A stretch of 64,000 bases of DNA from CAJWKT01 sp964465375 (GTDB lineage: Bacteria > Pseudomonadota > Gammaproteobacteria > Steroidobacterales > Rariloculaceae): the NCBI GenBank assembly GCA_964465375.1, contig CAYXIJ010000002.1, forward strand, positions 1-64,000, in the 5' to 3' direction. This document shows, piece after piece, positions 8,629 through 18,467 of the stretch. The translations under genes and the position numbers were made by a program. Position 1 is the first letter of the stretch. Each line of letters starts with the position of its first letter. The notes beneath the pieces are model-generated. The model saw only the letters and a program-made list of their open reading frames with translations, was not told where the DNA came from and did no database searches.

Positions 8629-9822
8629 ATGGCGACACGGGCACTCATTGTAGGCGGCGGAATCGGGGGACTGGCGGCAGCCCTGACATTGGCGCGAATC
8701 GGAATCAAGGTTGAGGTCTTCGAGCAGGCCCCCACATTTAGCGAAGTAGGCGCCGGTATCCAATTGAGCCCGAACGCTGTACGCGTACTGCATCACATCG
8801 GCCTAGAAGAACGGCTCCGTACAATCGGTTCCTGCCCCGAGGCGCTGGAAATGAGGACTTGGCGCCACGGCTGGATGGTAAGCCGAGCACCACTGGGTGC
8901 AAGTGTTGAGTCTACCTTTGGTTTTCCGTACTACCATGTACACCGAATGGACCTCATCACAATGCTCGCTGAAACCGCACAGGAAAACTCGGGCATTAGC
9001 GTCCACTTCAGCTCGCGCTGCATCGCTCTTGAACAGAAAAAAAACTCGGTCGCAGTGAAATTTGAAAATGGCGAGTCCTGGGAGGGTGATTTCGTCATTG
9101 GCGCCGACGGTATCCACTCGGTCGTACGTGAAAACTTATGGGGTCTTGCCAAACCGCGGTTCACGGGCACCATTGCCTGGCGCGCTACGGTTTCAAAAAA
9201 TGCTCTTCCTGCAGATTTGATCCGGCCGGTTTGCACCGTATGGATGGGTCCCCAGAGGCACTTCGTTACCTATTACGTAAAACAGGGCCGACTGGTTAAC
9301 TTTGTAGCGGTGGTCGAAAAACACGGCTGGGAAGTCGAATCATGGACCGAGAAGGGAGATAAATCGGAACTGCAGGCAGACTACTCAGGGTGGCACAACA
9401 CTGTCCAGCAATTAATAGCCGCAGCAGATCCTGATCAGTGCTACAAGTGGGCCCTTTTAGACCGGGAACCACTGGAGCGCTGGACTGACGGTCGCATCAC
9501 AATGCTAGGGGATGCCTGCCACCCAAGCATGCCAATGATGGCCCAGGGCGCGGCGATGGCAATCGAGGATGCCGCCGTCATCACCTCCTGCATCGCCGAC
9601 AATGCCGACATCGAGGCTGCTCTACACCGTTATGAATCTCTGCGAAAGGGGCGCACCACTCGGATTCAGGCTGGCTCTAGAACCAACACGCGCGATTTCC
9701 ATTTGCGTCCACCCGCTTCATGGTCGCGTAACCTCCGCTGGTCCATCACTAAACAAGCTCTAAGCGGTAGCGGCGACGTCGGCTGGCTGTATGGCTATGA
9801 TGCGTTGTCCGCCACCAGCTGA
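8629..9822 (+). CDS. FAD-dependent monooxygenase (salicylate/3-hydroxybenzoate hydroxylase type)
   Basis: This is a 397-residue group A flavoprotein monooxygenase. The GGGIGGLAAAL Rossmann motif is at residues 8-18, an acidic ribose-binding residue follows (VFEQ), the DG motif is GADGIHSVVR, and the second FAD motif is GDACHPSMPMMAQGA. The chain matches salicylate 1-monooxygenase and 3-hydroxybenzoate 6-hydroxylase in layout and length. The reaction would be NAD(P)H- and O2-dependent ring hydroxylation in the cytoplasm, but no ring-cleavage genes are nearby, so the substrate is open. The start at 8629 lacks a strong ribosome site. Confidence 0.88.
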   Translation: MATRALIVGGGIGGLAAALTLARIGIKVEVFEQAPTFSEVGAGIQLSPNAVRVLHHIGLEERLRTIGSCPEALEMRTWRHGWMVSRAPLGASVESTFGFPYYHVHRMDLITMLAETAQENSGISVHFSSRCIALEQKKNSVAVKFENGESWEGDFVIGADGIHSVVRENLWGLAKPRFTGTIAWRATVSKNALPADLIRPVCTVWMGPQRHFVTYYVKQGRLVNFVAVVEKHGWEVESWTEKGDKSELQADYSGWHNTVQQLIAAADPDQCYKWALLDREPLERWTDGRITMLGDACHPSMPMMAQGAAMAIEDAAVITSCIADNADIEAALHRYESLRKGRTTRIQAGSRTNTRDFHLRPPASWSRNLRWSITKQALSGSGDVGWLYGYDALSATS

Positions 9823-9895
9823 ACCATTACTAAAGTCTTCAGTAACATCCGTTATCTCACACAGGTAACGCAAAGTGCTTTAGCGATACAAACAT

Positions 9896-10492
9896 TCAGC
9901 GTGCGCCCGTGAAAAGCCGTTCAACATAACGGGCAATGATATCTACTTCGATATTAACAACGGCGCCCACCTCGTAACTGTCAATGATAGTGACTTCTCT
10001 GGTGTGGGGAATAATATTCACCTCTAAATTTTTTTTGACAGCGGAATTTATCGTTAGATTTACTCCGTCAATGGTGACTGATCCCTTGCGTGCAAAATAT
10101 GGAGTGAGTGATTGTGGTGCCTTAATCGTAATAACATGGGAGCGAGCCATTTCCTTCAACGCAACCACATGCCCTACCCCGTCTACGTGGCCACTGACAA
10201 TATGCCCGTCTAAGGAATCTCCCAACCTAAGTGAAGGCTCCAGATTCACCGGCGCTCCGACCTCCAACTTACCTAGCGTAGTGACTAACAATGTTTCCTT
10301 TGAAACATCGGCCTCAAAGGCATTAGCATCACAATCTGACACCGTAAGACAAACACCGTTCACGGCAACACTATCACCACGCCCAATATCTGGAATCGCT
10401 ACTCCTTGAGTATCAATCTGTATCCGTTGATCGCCGGCCGTGTCGTCTTTTCTCAACACCCGCCCTACGACTACGACAATGCCTGTAAACAT
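9896..10492 (-). CDS. ribE: Riboflavin synthase, alpha subunit
   Basis: This is a 198-residue protein beginning MFTGIV, the signature N-terminus of riboflavin synthase. It has the two tandem lumazine-binding repeats of the family, each marked by a NGVCLTV / DGVNLTI-type motif and a GHVDGVG segment. It dismutates two 6,7-dimethyl-8-ribityllumazine molecules to riboflavin. It lies 24 bp downstream of ribD in the same direction, as the last gene of a glyA-nrdR-ribD-ribE run. The partner ribH and ribBA are not in the window. No FMN riboswitch is seen. Confidence 0.97.
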   Translation of the reverse strand: MFTGIVVVVGRVLRKDDTAGDQRIQIDTQGVAIPDIGRGDSVAVNGVCLTVSDCDANAFEADVSKETLLVTTLGKLEVGAPVNLEPSLRLGDSLDGHIVSGHVDGVGHVVALKEMARSHVITIKAPQSLTPYFARKGSVTIDGVNLTINSAVKKNLEVNIIPHTREVTIIDSYEVGAVVNIEVDIIARYVERLFTGAR

Positions 10493-10516
10493 ATCTCTAG
10501 CCCACTTATCCCATAG

Positions 10517-11629
10517 CTACAGTTGGGGGCTGGTCACCGTATCGGGCCGAGCAATGATTCGCAAGTCTTCTCCTACCCGGCGGACATCGCAATAATGGAG
10601 CATGTGGCGCCCATCAAGGCTTTCAAGTGGGGCCATGGAAAACATACCCCTCGCGGTATCGCCTAGTACATGTGGGGCCATATAAATCACCAACTCATCA
10701 ATCAGGCTTGCTGTAATCAATGCCCCGTTGAGTACCGGACCTGCCTCTACCCAGACCTCGTTGATCTCCAGCTCCGCCAGACGGGAGAGAACCTGCACCA
10801 AATCACAATGCGGATCCCCATTCACTTTTTCGATTCTGGCTCCACGCTCTTCGAGTGCTTGACGAATTGCAGTGTCATCACACGCTGTAAAGATAATTAC
10901 GTCACCCGGCATCTTAAGAATTCGCGCCGTCGGTGGCGTTCTAAGATTAGAATCTAAAATAATGCGCTTCGGTTGCATCATGGAAAAAGCTGAATCTTCC
11001 GACCGTGCATCCAAGGAGGGGTCATCTTCGAGTACGGTGCCGATCCCGGTTACTATGGCACTGGATCGACCCCGCCAATTATGCACGTCGGCTCGAGCAG
11101 GATCGCCTGTGATCCACTGACTTTCACCGCTTGCTAAAGCCGTGTGCCCATCCAGACTAACCGCCAGTTTGCTCCTGATAAATGGCCGTCCTTTCGTTAT
11201 GCGTGTGAGATACCCCGGATTAAGCTCGGTGGCAGCATCTTCCATGAGGCCGGTTTCCACAACTATGCCCGCATCCTCCAAGGCACGCCTGCCTGAGCCA
11301 GCAACTTGATTGGGATCCTCGATAGCAAATACAACCCGCGCTACACCAGCCTCTATCAGTGCATCACTGCAGGGACCAGTACGCCCGGTATGGTTGCACG
11401 GCTCAAGATTCACATAAGCCGTCGCGCCACGCGCTTGACCGCCAGCTATCTCAAGCGCTGCCCGTTCTGCGTGTGGGCCGCCGGCCTTCTCATGCCAACC
11501 CTCTCCAACAATCCTGTCATCGTTAACAAGAACACACCCCACACGGGGATTGGGATCACAGGTATACAAGCCTCGGGCAGCCAACTCCAAGGCTCTCTTC
11601 ATACAATCACCGTCGAAGTTTGTAGTCAT
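10517..11629 (-). CDS. ribD: Bifunctional riboflavin deaminase/reductase RibD
   Basis: This is a 370-residue two-domain enzyme. The N-terminal deaminase domain (residues 1-150) has the zinc motif HAERAAL and PCNHTGRTGPC. The C-terminal reductase domain (about 155-365) has SLDGHTAL, SQWITGD and EAGPVLNGAL. It catalyses the second and third steps of riboflavin synthesis. Its ATG overlaps the stop of nrdR by four bases (11626-11629), indicating translational coupling. The nrdR-ribD pairing is widespread in proteobacteria. Confidence 0.97.
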   Translation of the reverse strand: MTTNFDGDCMKRALELAARGLYTCDPNPRVGCVLVNDDRIVGEGWHEKAGGPHAERAALEIAGGQARGATAYVNLEPCNHTGRTGPCSDALIEAGVARVVFAIEDPNQVAGSGRRALEDAGIVVETGLMEDAATELNPGYLTRITKGRPFIRSKLAVSLDGHTALASGESQWITGDPARADVHNWRGRSSAIVTGIGTVLEDDPSLDARSEDSAFSMMQPKRIILDSNLRTPPTARILKMPGDVIIFTACDDTAIRQALEERGARIEKVNGDPHCDLVQVLSRLAELEINEVWVEAGPVLNGALITASLIDELVIYMAPHVLGDTARGMFSMAPLESLDGRHMLHYCDVRRVGEDLRIIARPDTVTSPQL

Positions 11630-12138
11630 TCTTCCGGCTCATCATCGGATAATAAAGACATCTGGTCCCGCTCAGCTGAGGCGCTAGGAAAGGACTGCAA
11701 AAGGCGGATCTCTTCTTCGAATTCAGTGACGTCCTGAAAACTTCGGTACACCGAAGCGAAACGAACGTAAGCTACCTCATCTAGGCGCCTAAGCTCCTCC
11801 ATTACGATGCCACCTACCAATCGCCCCGAAATTTCACGTTCACCCAATGTTTGTAAACGATGCGTGATCCGATCAATAGTCCCCTCAATGTCTTCACTAT
11901 TTACAGGCCTTTTTTCTAGGGCCCTTAAAATACCGGTTCGCAATTTTATTTCATCAAAAGGCTCACGCCGATCATCCCGTTTAACAATCAGTGGCATTAC
12001 AAGTGTGGGTAACTCAAAAGTAGTGAAACGTTCGCTGCATGACTGACACTCACGCCTACGGCGAACCTGCCGACCCTCGCCCGATAAACGGGAGTCAACG
12101 ACCTTGGTTTCCTTGTGGCTACAAAATGGACAATGCAG
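11626..12138 (-). CDS. nrdR: Transcriptional repressor NrdR, with a probable CTG start codon
   Basis: NrdR represses ribonucleotide reductase genes through an N-terminal zinc ribbon and an ATP-cone domain. Starting at the first ATG (11997) would remove the zinc ribbon. Read upstream, the same frame encodes HCPFC and later CQSC, the four zinc cysteines, followed by RRRRECQSCSERFTTFE as in the family. The codon before HCPFC is CTG (12138-12136), the frame is closed by TAATAA a few codons further up, and no ATG, GTG or TTG lies between. An AGGAGG sits six bases ahead of the CTG. The product is 170 residues, a little longer than the usual 150-160 because of its acidic C-terminal tail. It lies 21 bp after glyA and overlaps ribD. 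Confidence 0.88.
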   Translation of the reverse strand: MHCPFCSHKETKVVDSRLSGEGRQVRRRRECQSCSERFTTFELPTLVMPLIVKRDDRREPFDEIKLRTGILRALEKRPVNSEDIEGTIDRITHRLQTLGEREISGRLVGGIVMEELRRLDEVAYVRFASVYRSFQDVTEFEEEIRLLQSFPSASAERDQMSLLSDDEPEE

Positions 12139-12159
12139 GAGACGCCTCCTCTCTAGTTA

Positions 12160-13416
12160 TTAGAGTTCATATACCGGGAAACGCTGGCATAACTCAATCA
12201 CCTGGTCGCGAACCTGATCGATTGTCGCTTCAGAATCCAGGTCATCAAGTATGTCAGCAATCCACGTAGTTAACTGTGTGGTTTCTTTTTCCTTGAAACC
12301 TCGCGTAGTAATAGCTGGTGTCCCAATTCTCAGGCCACTGGTCACACGTGGCGGCCTTGGATCATTGGGTACAGCATTTTTGTTCACCGTGATATTGGCC
12401 CTGCCAAGAGCATCCTCTGCCGCCTGCCCTGTGATGTCTTGACTGATCAAATCAACCAGCATTAGGTGGTTGTCAGTACCGCCCGAGACGATCTTGTACC
12501 TACGACTACCCAGAACCCGGGCCATGCAACGAGCATTATCCACGACTTGCTTTTGGTAGATTTTAAATTCCGGTTGCAAAGCTTCCTCCAGCGCCACAGC
12601 CTTAGCCGCAATAACGTGCATAAGCGGGCCTCCTTGTGTGCCTGGAAAAACCAGTGAATTAAATTTTTTGGTAAGTTCCGGATTCTCCCGTGCAAGAATC
12701 AATCCACCCCGGGGGCCCCGTAAGGTCTTGTGGGTAGTCGTGGTTGTCACGTCCGCAATAGGTACCGGATTGGGGTATTGCCCGGCAGCAACAAGACCTG
12801 CCACGTGTGCCATATCTACCATCAAAAAAGCTCCCACTTCGTCAGCAATAACCCTGAAACGCTGCCAGTCGACCACGCGGGAATATGCTGAAAAACCAGC
12901 AACAATTACCTTTGGCCGATGCTCGTGTGCGAGCTCTGCCACTTTTTCACAATCAATTTCTCCGCTCGCCTCATCAATTCCGTACTGAACCACCTTAAAT
13001 AGCTTGCCAGAAAAATTGACTTTGGCACCGTGAGTCAGGTGACCACCGTGTGAAAGACTCATTCCCAGCAACGTATCCCCGGGCTCCATCATTGCCATAT
13101 AGGCGGCTGCGTTTGCCTGGGAGCCAGAGTGCGGCTGAACATTTACATAATCGGCACTGAATAATCGTTTGGCTCGGTCGATTGCAAGCTCTTCGGCAAC
13201 ATCGACAAACTCACAACCACCGTAATAGCGTCTACCTGGATAGCCTTCGGCGTATTTATTGGTCAATACGGATCCCTGAGCTTGAAACACTCTCGGGCTC
13301 GCATAATTTTCTGAAGCGATCAGCTCAATATGCTCCTCTTGCCGACGACATTCCTCCTCTATCGCATGAGCGAGTACGTCATCAAATCCCTCTATGCGGA
13401 ATTCTTTTGTAAACAT
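12160..13416 (-). CDS. glyA: Serine hydroxymethyltransferase
   Basis: This is a 418-residue PLP enzyme of normal family length. HIELIASENYAS and YAEGYPGRRYYGG form part of the substrate and folate site, and TTTTHKTLRGPRGG contains the PLP-binding lysine. It converts serine and tetrahydrofolate to glycine and methylene-THF, feeding purine and thymidylate synthesis. An AAGGGG element precedes the ATG at 13416. nrdR, ribD and ribE follow with short or negative spacing, so it probably heads that operon. No glycine riboswitch is evident upstream. Confidence 0.98.
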   Translation of the reverse strand: MFTKEFRIEGFDDVLAHAIEEECRRQEEHIELIASENYASPRVFQAQGSVLTNKYAEGYPGRRYYGGCEFVDVAEELAIDRAKRLFSADYVNVQPHSGSQANAAAYMAMMEPGDTLLGMSLSHGGHLTHGAKVNFSGKLFKVVQYGIDEASGEIDCEKVAELAHEHRPKVIVAGFSAYSRVVDWQRFRVIADEVGAFLMVDMAHVAGLVAAGQYPNPVPIADVTTTTTHKTLRGPRGGLILARENPELTKKFNSLVFPGTQGGPLMHVIAAKAVALEEALQPEFKIYQKQVVDNARCMARVLGSRRYKIVSGGTDNHLMLVDLISQDITGQAAEDALGRANITVNKNAVPNDPRPPRVTSGLRIGTPAITTRGFKEKETTQLTTWIADILDDLDSEATIDQVRDQVIELCQRFPVYEL

Positions 13417-13487
13417 TTTTGCCTTTAGCCCCTTTACCGAGTGGCTGCATTTAAAAACGGAATTGTACGGTATCTTGGGGGGACTGC

Positions 13488-14441
13488 TTAATTATCACAA
13501 CCGGCAAGATTCTCCACCACGCGCGTCCATGCCGAAGCAAGATTGGAGCGATTATAGCCTCCACCGCCCATAGCAATAATTCTTCCGCCGCAATAACGAT
13601 CAGCTAGTGTACGCAGACGCCTTGCCGCATGTGCGTGAGCATCAGCAGAGTAATTGAGGTGGGTAATCGGATCTCCGGCCAAGGAGTCAGCGCCACATTG
13701 CAGCAAAATCAGTTGCGGGCTTCCTGCCTCGATATGTGCCTCCACTTCGCCCCAGATTGAGAGAAACGCCGAATCATCTGAACCTGGGGGCATAGGAATA
13801 TTGAGCTTTGTGCCAACCGCCTCTCCTTTCCCTGCTTCGCTTCGACTTCCAGTACCTGGGTACAGAAAACGCCCGTCCTCGTGCACATCAGCAAATATCA
13901 CTCTGGGATCGTCTTCGAAGCCATAGAAAACCCCATCACCATGATGTGCATCGATATCCACATAGGCCACTTTTTTCAGGCCAAAATGATCCAGAGCAAT
14001 GGCAATTGCGACCGCTGCATCATTAAAAACACAAAAACCAGCTGCCGTGTTCCTTGCGGCGTGATGTAGACCTCCGATGGGATTAAAGGCTCGGGGTATT
14101 GCCCCCTCAAGCACGAACTGCAGAGCGTTCAAGGTCCCTCCCACAGTATGCGCCGCAGCCTCATAAACCCCTGGATAAGCCGGGGTGTCACCACCATCTA
14201 AGTAACCAGCTCCGATTCCCGAAAGTTTGATGACCAGATCGATGTACTCTGGGGTATGAAAGGACTCGATCTCCTCACGAGAGGCCTCACGGGAGGGCTG
14301 TTGATCCAGGGCCGAAACACACACTGATTGCTCAAGCTCAGCCATGAAGACATCGTGCCGGTCAGGCCCAAAGGGGTGCCCGTTAGGAAAACCATAGGAA
14401 GCGAGTTCCGGTCCCGTGATGACGATAATGGGGTCTGACAT
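13488..14441 (-). CDS. Histone deacetylase-like amidohydrolase (AcuC/acetylpolyamine type)
   Basis: This is a 317-residue member of the arginase/deacetylase fold. The paired active-site histidines are in GGLHHAARNTAAGFC, the zinc ligands in VDIDAHHGDG and CGADSLAGDP, and the catalytic tyrosine in MGGGGYN. All key residues are present, so the enzyme is likely active. Bacterial members deacetylate acetylpolyamines, acetyl-lysine (AcuC on acetyl-CoA synthetase) or other small amides; which one cannot be read from sequence. It lies between glyA and purL on the same strand, with no obvious functional link to either. Confidence 0.9.
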   Translation of the reverse strand: MSDPIIVITGPELASYGFPNGHPFGPDRHDVFMAELEQSVCVSALDQQPSREASREEIESFHTPEYIDLVIKLSGIGAGYLDGGDTPAYPGVYEAAAHTVGGTLNALQFVLEGAIPRAFNPIGGLHHAARNTAAGFCVFNDAAVAIAIALDHFGLKKVAYVDIDAHHGDGVFYGFEDDPRVIFADVHEDGRFLYPGTGSRSEAGKGEAVGTKLNIPMPPGSDDSAFLSIWGEVEAHIEAGSPQLILLQCGADSLAGDPITHLNYSADAHAHAARRLRTLADRYCGGRIIAMGGGGYNRSNLASAWTRVVENLAGCDN

Positions 14442-14478
14442 CTTCCACCTGCACCCTATAACAAACCCGTGAAAATTT

Positions 14479-17400
14479 TTATAACCAGTCGCGCGCGTTG
14501 AAAAATAATTGCTGCCAGGGCGAATCCTCGCCCCAATCCGCTGGATGCCAAGAATTCTGAACTGTACGGAAACACCGCTCCGGATGAGGCATCATTATAG
14601 TGACACGGCCATCCTCATTGGAAAGACCCGCGATACCAAGGGGTGAGCCGTTCGGGTTCGCTGGGTAACGGTTTGCTGTTTCTCCGTAATTGTCTATGTA
14701 GGTCAAACTTACAAGTTCTCGGCTCGCCACCTGTAAATCGTCTGTTGAGGCAAACTCGGCAAGGCCTTCCCCATGGGAAGTCACAATCGGTAACCAGGAA
14801 TCGGCCATGGGTGCCAGCAGGATCGAAGGGCTGGGATCGATACGAACCATGGAAAAACGGGCTTCAAACTGATCGGAACGGTTGCGTACAAATCTCGGCC
14901 AATGATCGGCTCCCGGGATCAATTTCTTCAGAGCAGCCAGCATCTGGCAGCCATTGCAGACACCCAACGCGAATATATTGTCACGAGCAAAGAACTCGCC
15001 AAACAAGTGCCTGATGCTTTCGTTATAGAGTATTGATTTAGCCCAGCCTTCGCCCGCACCCAGCACATCACCATATGAAAACCCGCCACAGGCCACCAGG
15101 CCCCGATACTGATCCAGCGAAACCTTTCCTGAAAAAAGGTCGCTCATATGTACATCATATGGCTCAAAGCCGGCCCGATGAAAAGCTGCCGCCATCTCAC
15201 GGTGGCTGTTGACCCCTTGCTCTCTCAAGATCGCAACCTTTGGCTTGTGGTCCAGGTGAGCAACGCTACCCCTTTGCTGAAAACCAAGGTGAACGCTTAG
15301 CCCTGGATTGTTGTCAGCCAATACATCTTCATAAGCTTCCCGGGCACACTCTGGATTGTCCCTCAGGGTCTGCATCCGAAAAGTAAGCTCGGACCACCAG
15401 CCCTGCAGAAGTTCAAGCTGGGCCCTAAAGACCTCTATGTCCCCGTGACAAATAACTATTTCACGGTTAACTACCGGCTCCGCTACTGTCTTGCTGTCAC
15501 CAAGGTTGTACTCCTCAAGCACATCGAGGACCTGCTCTAAATCCGCTGAGCGCACCTGTATTATCACGCCTGGCTCTTCATTAAACAGATACGCCAGTAC
15601 ATCACTAACCTCAAATGGAATCTCAATCTTTAGGCCGACGCGCGCCGCTAATGCCATCTCGGTCAGTGTCGTCAGCAACCCCCCATCAGATCTATCATGA
15701 TATGCCAGTATTAAGCCTTTTTCTCGAAGTCGTCGCTGAGCCTTAAAAAACTGTATCAGCCTCTTGGGATCATCCAAATCTGGTGGCTGACCCCCGAAAG
15801 TGTCATAGACCTGAGCCAAACTCGAACCGCCAAGACGTAACTGCCCAGCTGACAAATCAATCAGGAGCAACGATGTTTTGCCGGTATCCATTTGCAACTC
15901 CGGCGTCAAGGTCCGGCGCACATCGGCAACTGGAGCAAAGGCTGATGTAATTACTGAAACCGGTGCTGTCACTGAGTGAGATTTTCCTTGCTCTTCCCAC
16001 GCGGTGCGCATAGACAAAGAATCCTTGCCTACCGGTACCGCAATGCCCAATGCAGGACAGAGGTCCTCCCCCATGGTTTTAACCATGTCGTAAAGCACAC
16101 CGTCATCATCTTGGTGGCCGGCGGATGCCATCCAGTTGGCGGAAAGGCGAATATCGCCTAGTTCAAGTACATCGGCAGCAGCAATATTGGTTACCGCTTC
16201 GGTCACTGCGAGGCGAACTGAGGCAGGCCCATCGTAGGTAGCTATGGGCGTACGTTCTCCCATGGCCATGGCTTCCCCGGTATAACCGACAAAACCGGAG
16301 GTAGTGACAGCTACATCACTGACCGGTACTTGCCATGGACCCACGAGTTGATCTCGAGCCGTCATACCTCCAACCGTACGATCCCCGATATGAATCAAAA
16401 AAGACTTATCCGCCACTGCTGGAAACTTCAGTACCCTTTCTATAGCAGACTCGAGCACAATTTCTTGGTGATTCCATGTGTCCGGCTGAAGCTGCTTGGA
16501 TTTTGCAGAGCGTGTCAACTTGGGTTGACTACCAAAAAGCATGTCCATAGAAATGGAGACTGGTGAGTTGCCATACTTTGCGTCGGTTACCTCGAGCTTT
16601 CGGGCCTCCGTGAGCTCCCCGATGATGGCGTACGGACACCGCTCTCGTTTACAGATTGCCTCAAATACCGGCAATCTCTTTGTAGGCACTGCAAGCATAT
16701 AGCGCTCCTGTGCCTCGTTGCACCAGATCTCCATGGGCGTCATGCCAGACTCATCGCTGGGAACCTCTCTCAACTCAATCAACGCACCTCGATCACTTTG
16801 CTCTACGATTTCTGGAACAGCGTTAGATAAACCTCCTGCGCCGATGTCGTGTATGGAAGTAATGGGGTTTTGGTTCGCAAGGGCCATACAACTTTCTATC
16901 ACTTCCTGAGCACGACGCTGAATCTCCGGGTTTCCTCTTTGCACGGATGCAAAATCGAGATCCTCCTCACCCGAACCACTGCCCTTAGATGAAGCAGCTC
17001 CACCTCCCAAACCGATAAGCATACTGGGCCCACCCAGTACGATGAGCTTGGTTCCAACATCAGCAATCTCTTTTTCAACATGGGTATCAAGTATGTTGCC
17101 GACACCGCCTGCGATCATGATCGGTTTGTGATATCCGCGCCAGACACTCTCCACTTCAAAAAGATAAGTGCGAAAATAGCCGGAAAGATTGGGGCGCCCA
17201 AACTCATTATTAAATTGAGCTGCCCCAATAGGCCCATCCAGCATGATGTTCAGAGGGGAGGCGATTCGCCTAGGCCGACCCACCTTTTCCGCCTCCCATG
17301 GTTGAAAAAAATCAGGTATCTCAAGATGGGAAACTGTAAATCCGGTGAGCCCTGCCTTCGGCTTAGCACCTCGGCCAGTAGCGCCTTCGTCCCGAATCTC

Positions 17401-18342
17401 CCCGCCGGAACCAGTAGCCGCACCAGGAAATGGAGATATTGCTGTCGGATGATTGTGCGTCTCAACCTTCATCACCAGATGAAGCAGTTCATCTCGATAG
17501 CCATAGAGAGCAGATTCTGGATCCGCGACAAACCACTGCCCAACAGGACCCTCTATTACAGCCGCATTATCTTTGTAGGCTGACAAAACACCCTCGGGCG
17601 CACAAGCGTGGGTATTTTTGATCATTTGAAATAGGCTTTTGTTGGTTGCCCTTCCATCAACAATCCAGTTCGCATTAAAAATTTTATGTCTGCAGTGCTC
17701 AGAGTTCACCTGCCCAAACATCATTAACTCTACATCTGTAGGATTACGCTCGATTGCCTTAAACTGTTGTGCAAGGTAAGTAATTTCATCTTCGGACAAT
17801 GCCAGCCCAAGACTTGAGTCGACCTCCTCCAGCGACAAAACGCCCCGGCCCGACAAATCAATCGAGTCAAAGGATCGTGCCTGATGCTCGATAAATAGTT
17901 GTGCTTCGCTCGGCGTTTTACTGAGTACAGTTTCTGTCATGCGATCATGTAAAAATGGGGCCAACTCCAGCAGGTCATCTAGATCAAACTGCTCTTGAGT
18001 ATTAAAACGATAACAGCGACCTCGCTCCAACCGATGTATAGGAAGACCACAAATATGCGCAATATTAGTAGCCTTTGAGGCCCACGGTGTAATGGTGCCT
18101 AGCCTGGGAACAACATACAGTGTGCTCCCCTTTGAAATCGGGTCTGTTTTTCTCCCATAGGTTAGTAAAGCTGTTAACAAATCAACATCACTATCCGACA
18201 GGCGATTGATTGAGTGCACGAAGTGAACGAAATGGACTGACACATCCCGAATAGCATTCGAACGAAGTTGGAGTTGCTGTAATAGTTTACTCAAACGAAA
18301 ATCAGTTTCTGCTGCAGGCCCAATCAAACTCAACATAGTCAT
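14479..18342 (-). CDS. purL: Phosphoribosylformylglycinamidine synthase
   Basis: This is the single-chain large PurL of gammaproteobacteria (about 1,290 residues). It has an N-terminal PurS-like domain, a linker with the family's HDRMTE segment, two AIRS-like halves (GQVNSEHCRHKIF, KVETHNHPTAI, GGGAASS), and a C-terminal glutaminase domain with nucleophile GVCNGCQ and the His/Glu pair in PHPERCFR. It converts FGAR, ATP and glutamine to FGAM in purine synthesis. The frame is open to 18375, but homologues start near MLSLIGP. The ATG at 18342 has a GGGGA upstream and is preferred; 18336 is the alternative. Confidence 0.97.
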   Translation of the reverse strand: MTMLSLIGPAAETDFRLSKLLQQLQLRSNAIRDVSVHFVHFVHSINRLSDSDVDLLTALLTYGRKTDPISKGSTLYVVPRLGTITPWASKATNIAHICGLPIHRLERGRCYRFNTQEQFDLDDLLELAPFLHDRMTETVLSKTPSEAQLFIEHQARSFDSIDLSGRGVLSLEEVDSSLGLALSEDEITYLAQQFKAIERNPTDVELMMFGQVNSEHCRHKIFNANWIVDGRATNKSLFQMIKNTHACAPEGVLSAYKDNAAVIEGPVGQWFVADPESALYGYRDELLHLVMKVETHNHPTAISPFPGAATGSGGEIRDEGATGRGAKPKAGLTGFTVSHLEIPDFFQPWEAEKVGRPRRIASPLNIMLDGPIGAAQFNNEFGRPNLSGYFRTYLFEVESVWRGYHKPIMIAGGVGNILDTHVEKEIADVGTKLIVLGGPSMLIGLGGGAASSKGSGSGEEDLDFASVQRGNPEIQRRAQEVIESCMALANQNPITSIHDIGAGGLSNAVPEIVEQSDRGALIELREVPSDESGMTPMEIWCNEAQERYMLAVPTKRLPVFEAICKRERCPYAIIGELTEARKLEVTDAKYGNSPVSISMDMLFGSQPKLTRSAKSKQLQPDTWNHQEIVLESAIERVLKFPAVADKSFLIHIGDRTVGGMTARDQLVGPWQVPVSDVAVTTSGFVGYTGEAMAMGERTPIATYDGPASVRLAVTEAVTNIAAADVLELGDIRLSANWMASAGHQDDDGVLYDMVKTMGEDLCPALGIAVPVGKDSLSMRTAWEEQGKSHSVTAPVSVITSAFAPVADVRRTLTPELQMDTGKTSLLLIDLSAGQLRLGGSSLAQVYDTFGGQPPDLDDPKRLIQFFKAQRRLREKGLILAYHDRSDGGLLTTLTEMALAARVGLKIEIPFEVSDVLAYLFNEEPGVIIQVRSADLEQVLDVLEEYNLGDSKTVAEPVVNREIVICHGDIEVFRAQLELLQGWWSELTFRMQTLRDNPECAREAYEDVLADNNPGLSVHLGFQQRGSVAHLDHKPKVAILREQGVNSHREMAAAFHRAGFEPYDVHMSDLFSGKVSLDQYRGLVACGGFSYGDVLGAGEGWAKSILYNESIRHLFGEFFARDNIFALGVCNGCQMLAALKKLIPGADHWPRFVRNRSDQFEARFSMVRIDPSPSILLAPMADSWLPIVTSHGEGLAEFASTDDLQVASRELVSLTYIDNYGETANRYPANPNGSPLGIAGLSNEDGRVTIMMPHPERCFRTVQNSWHPADWGEDSPWQQLFFNARDWL

Positions 18343-18467
18343 GAGTGCAATCCCCGCTGCAATACATGAATGCAAATGCTCACGTGCTGAAAAAACACAT
18401 GAAGCAGGCCGGTCATTTCGAAATCAGTATCAGACCTCATGAAGGCAGATGTTTTTATAAATGACTC

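Noticed and set aside
9823..9895. Intrinsic terminator between the monooxygenase and ribE
   Set aside because: Only a 5-bp inverted repeat (CGTTA/TAACG) without a T-run is seen.
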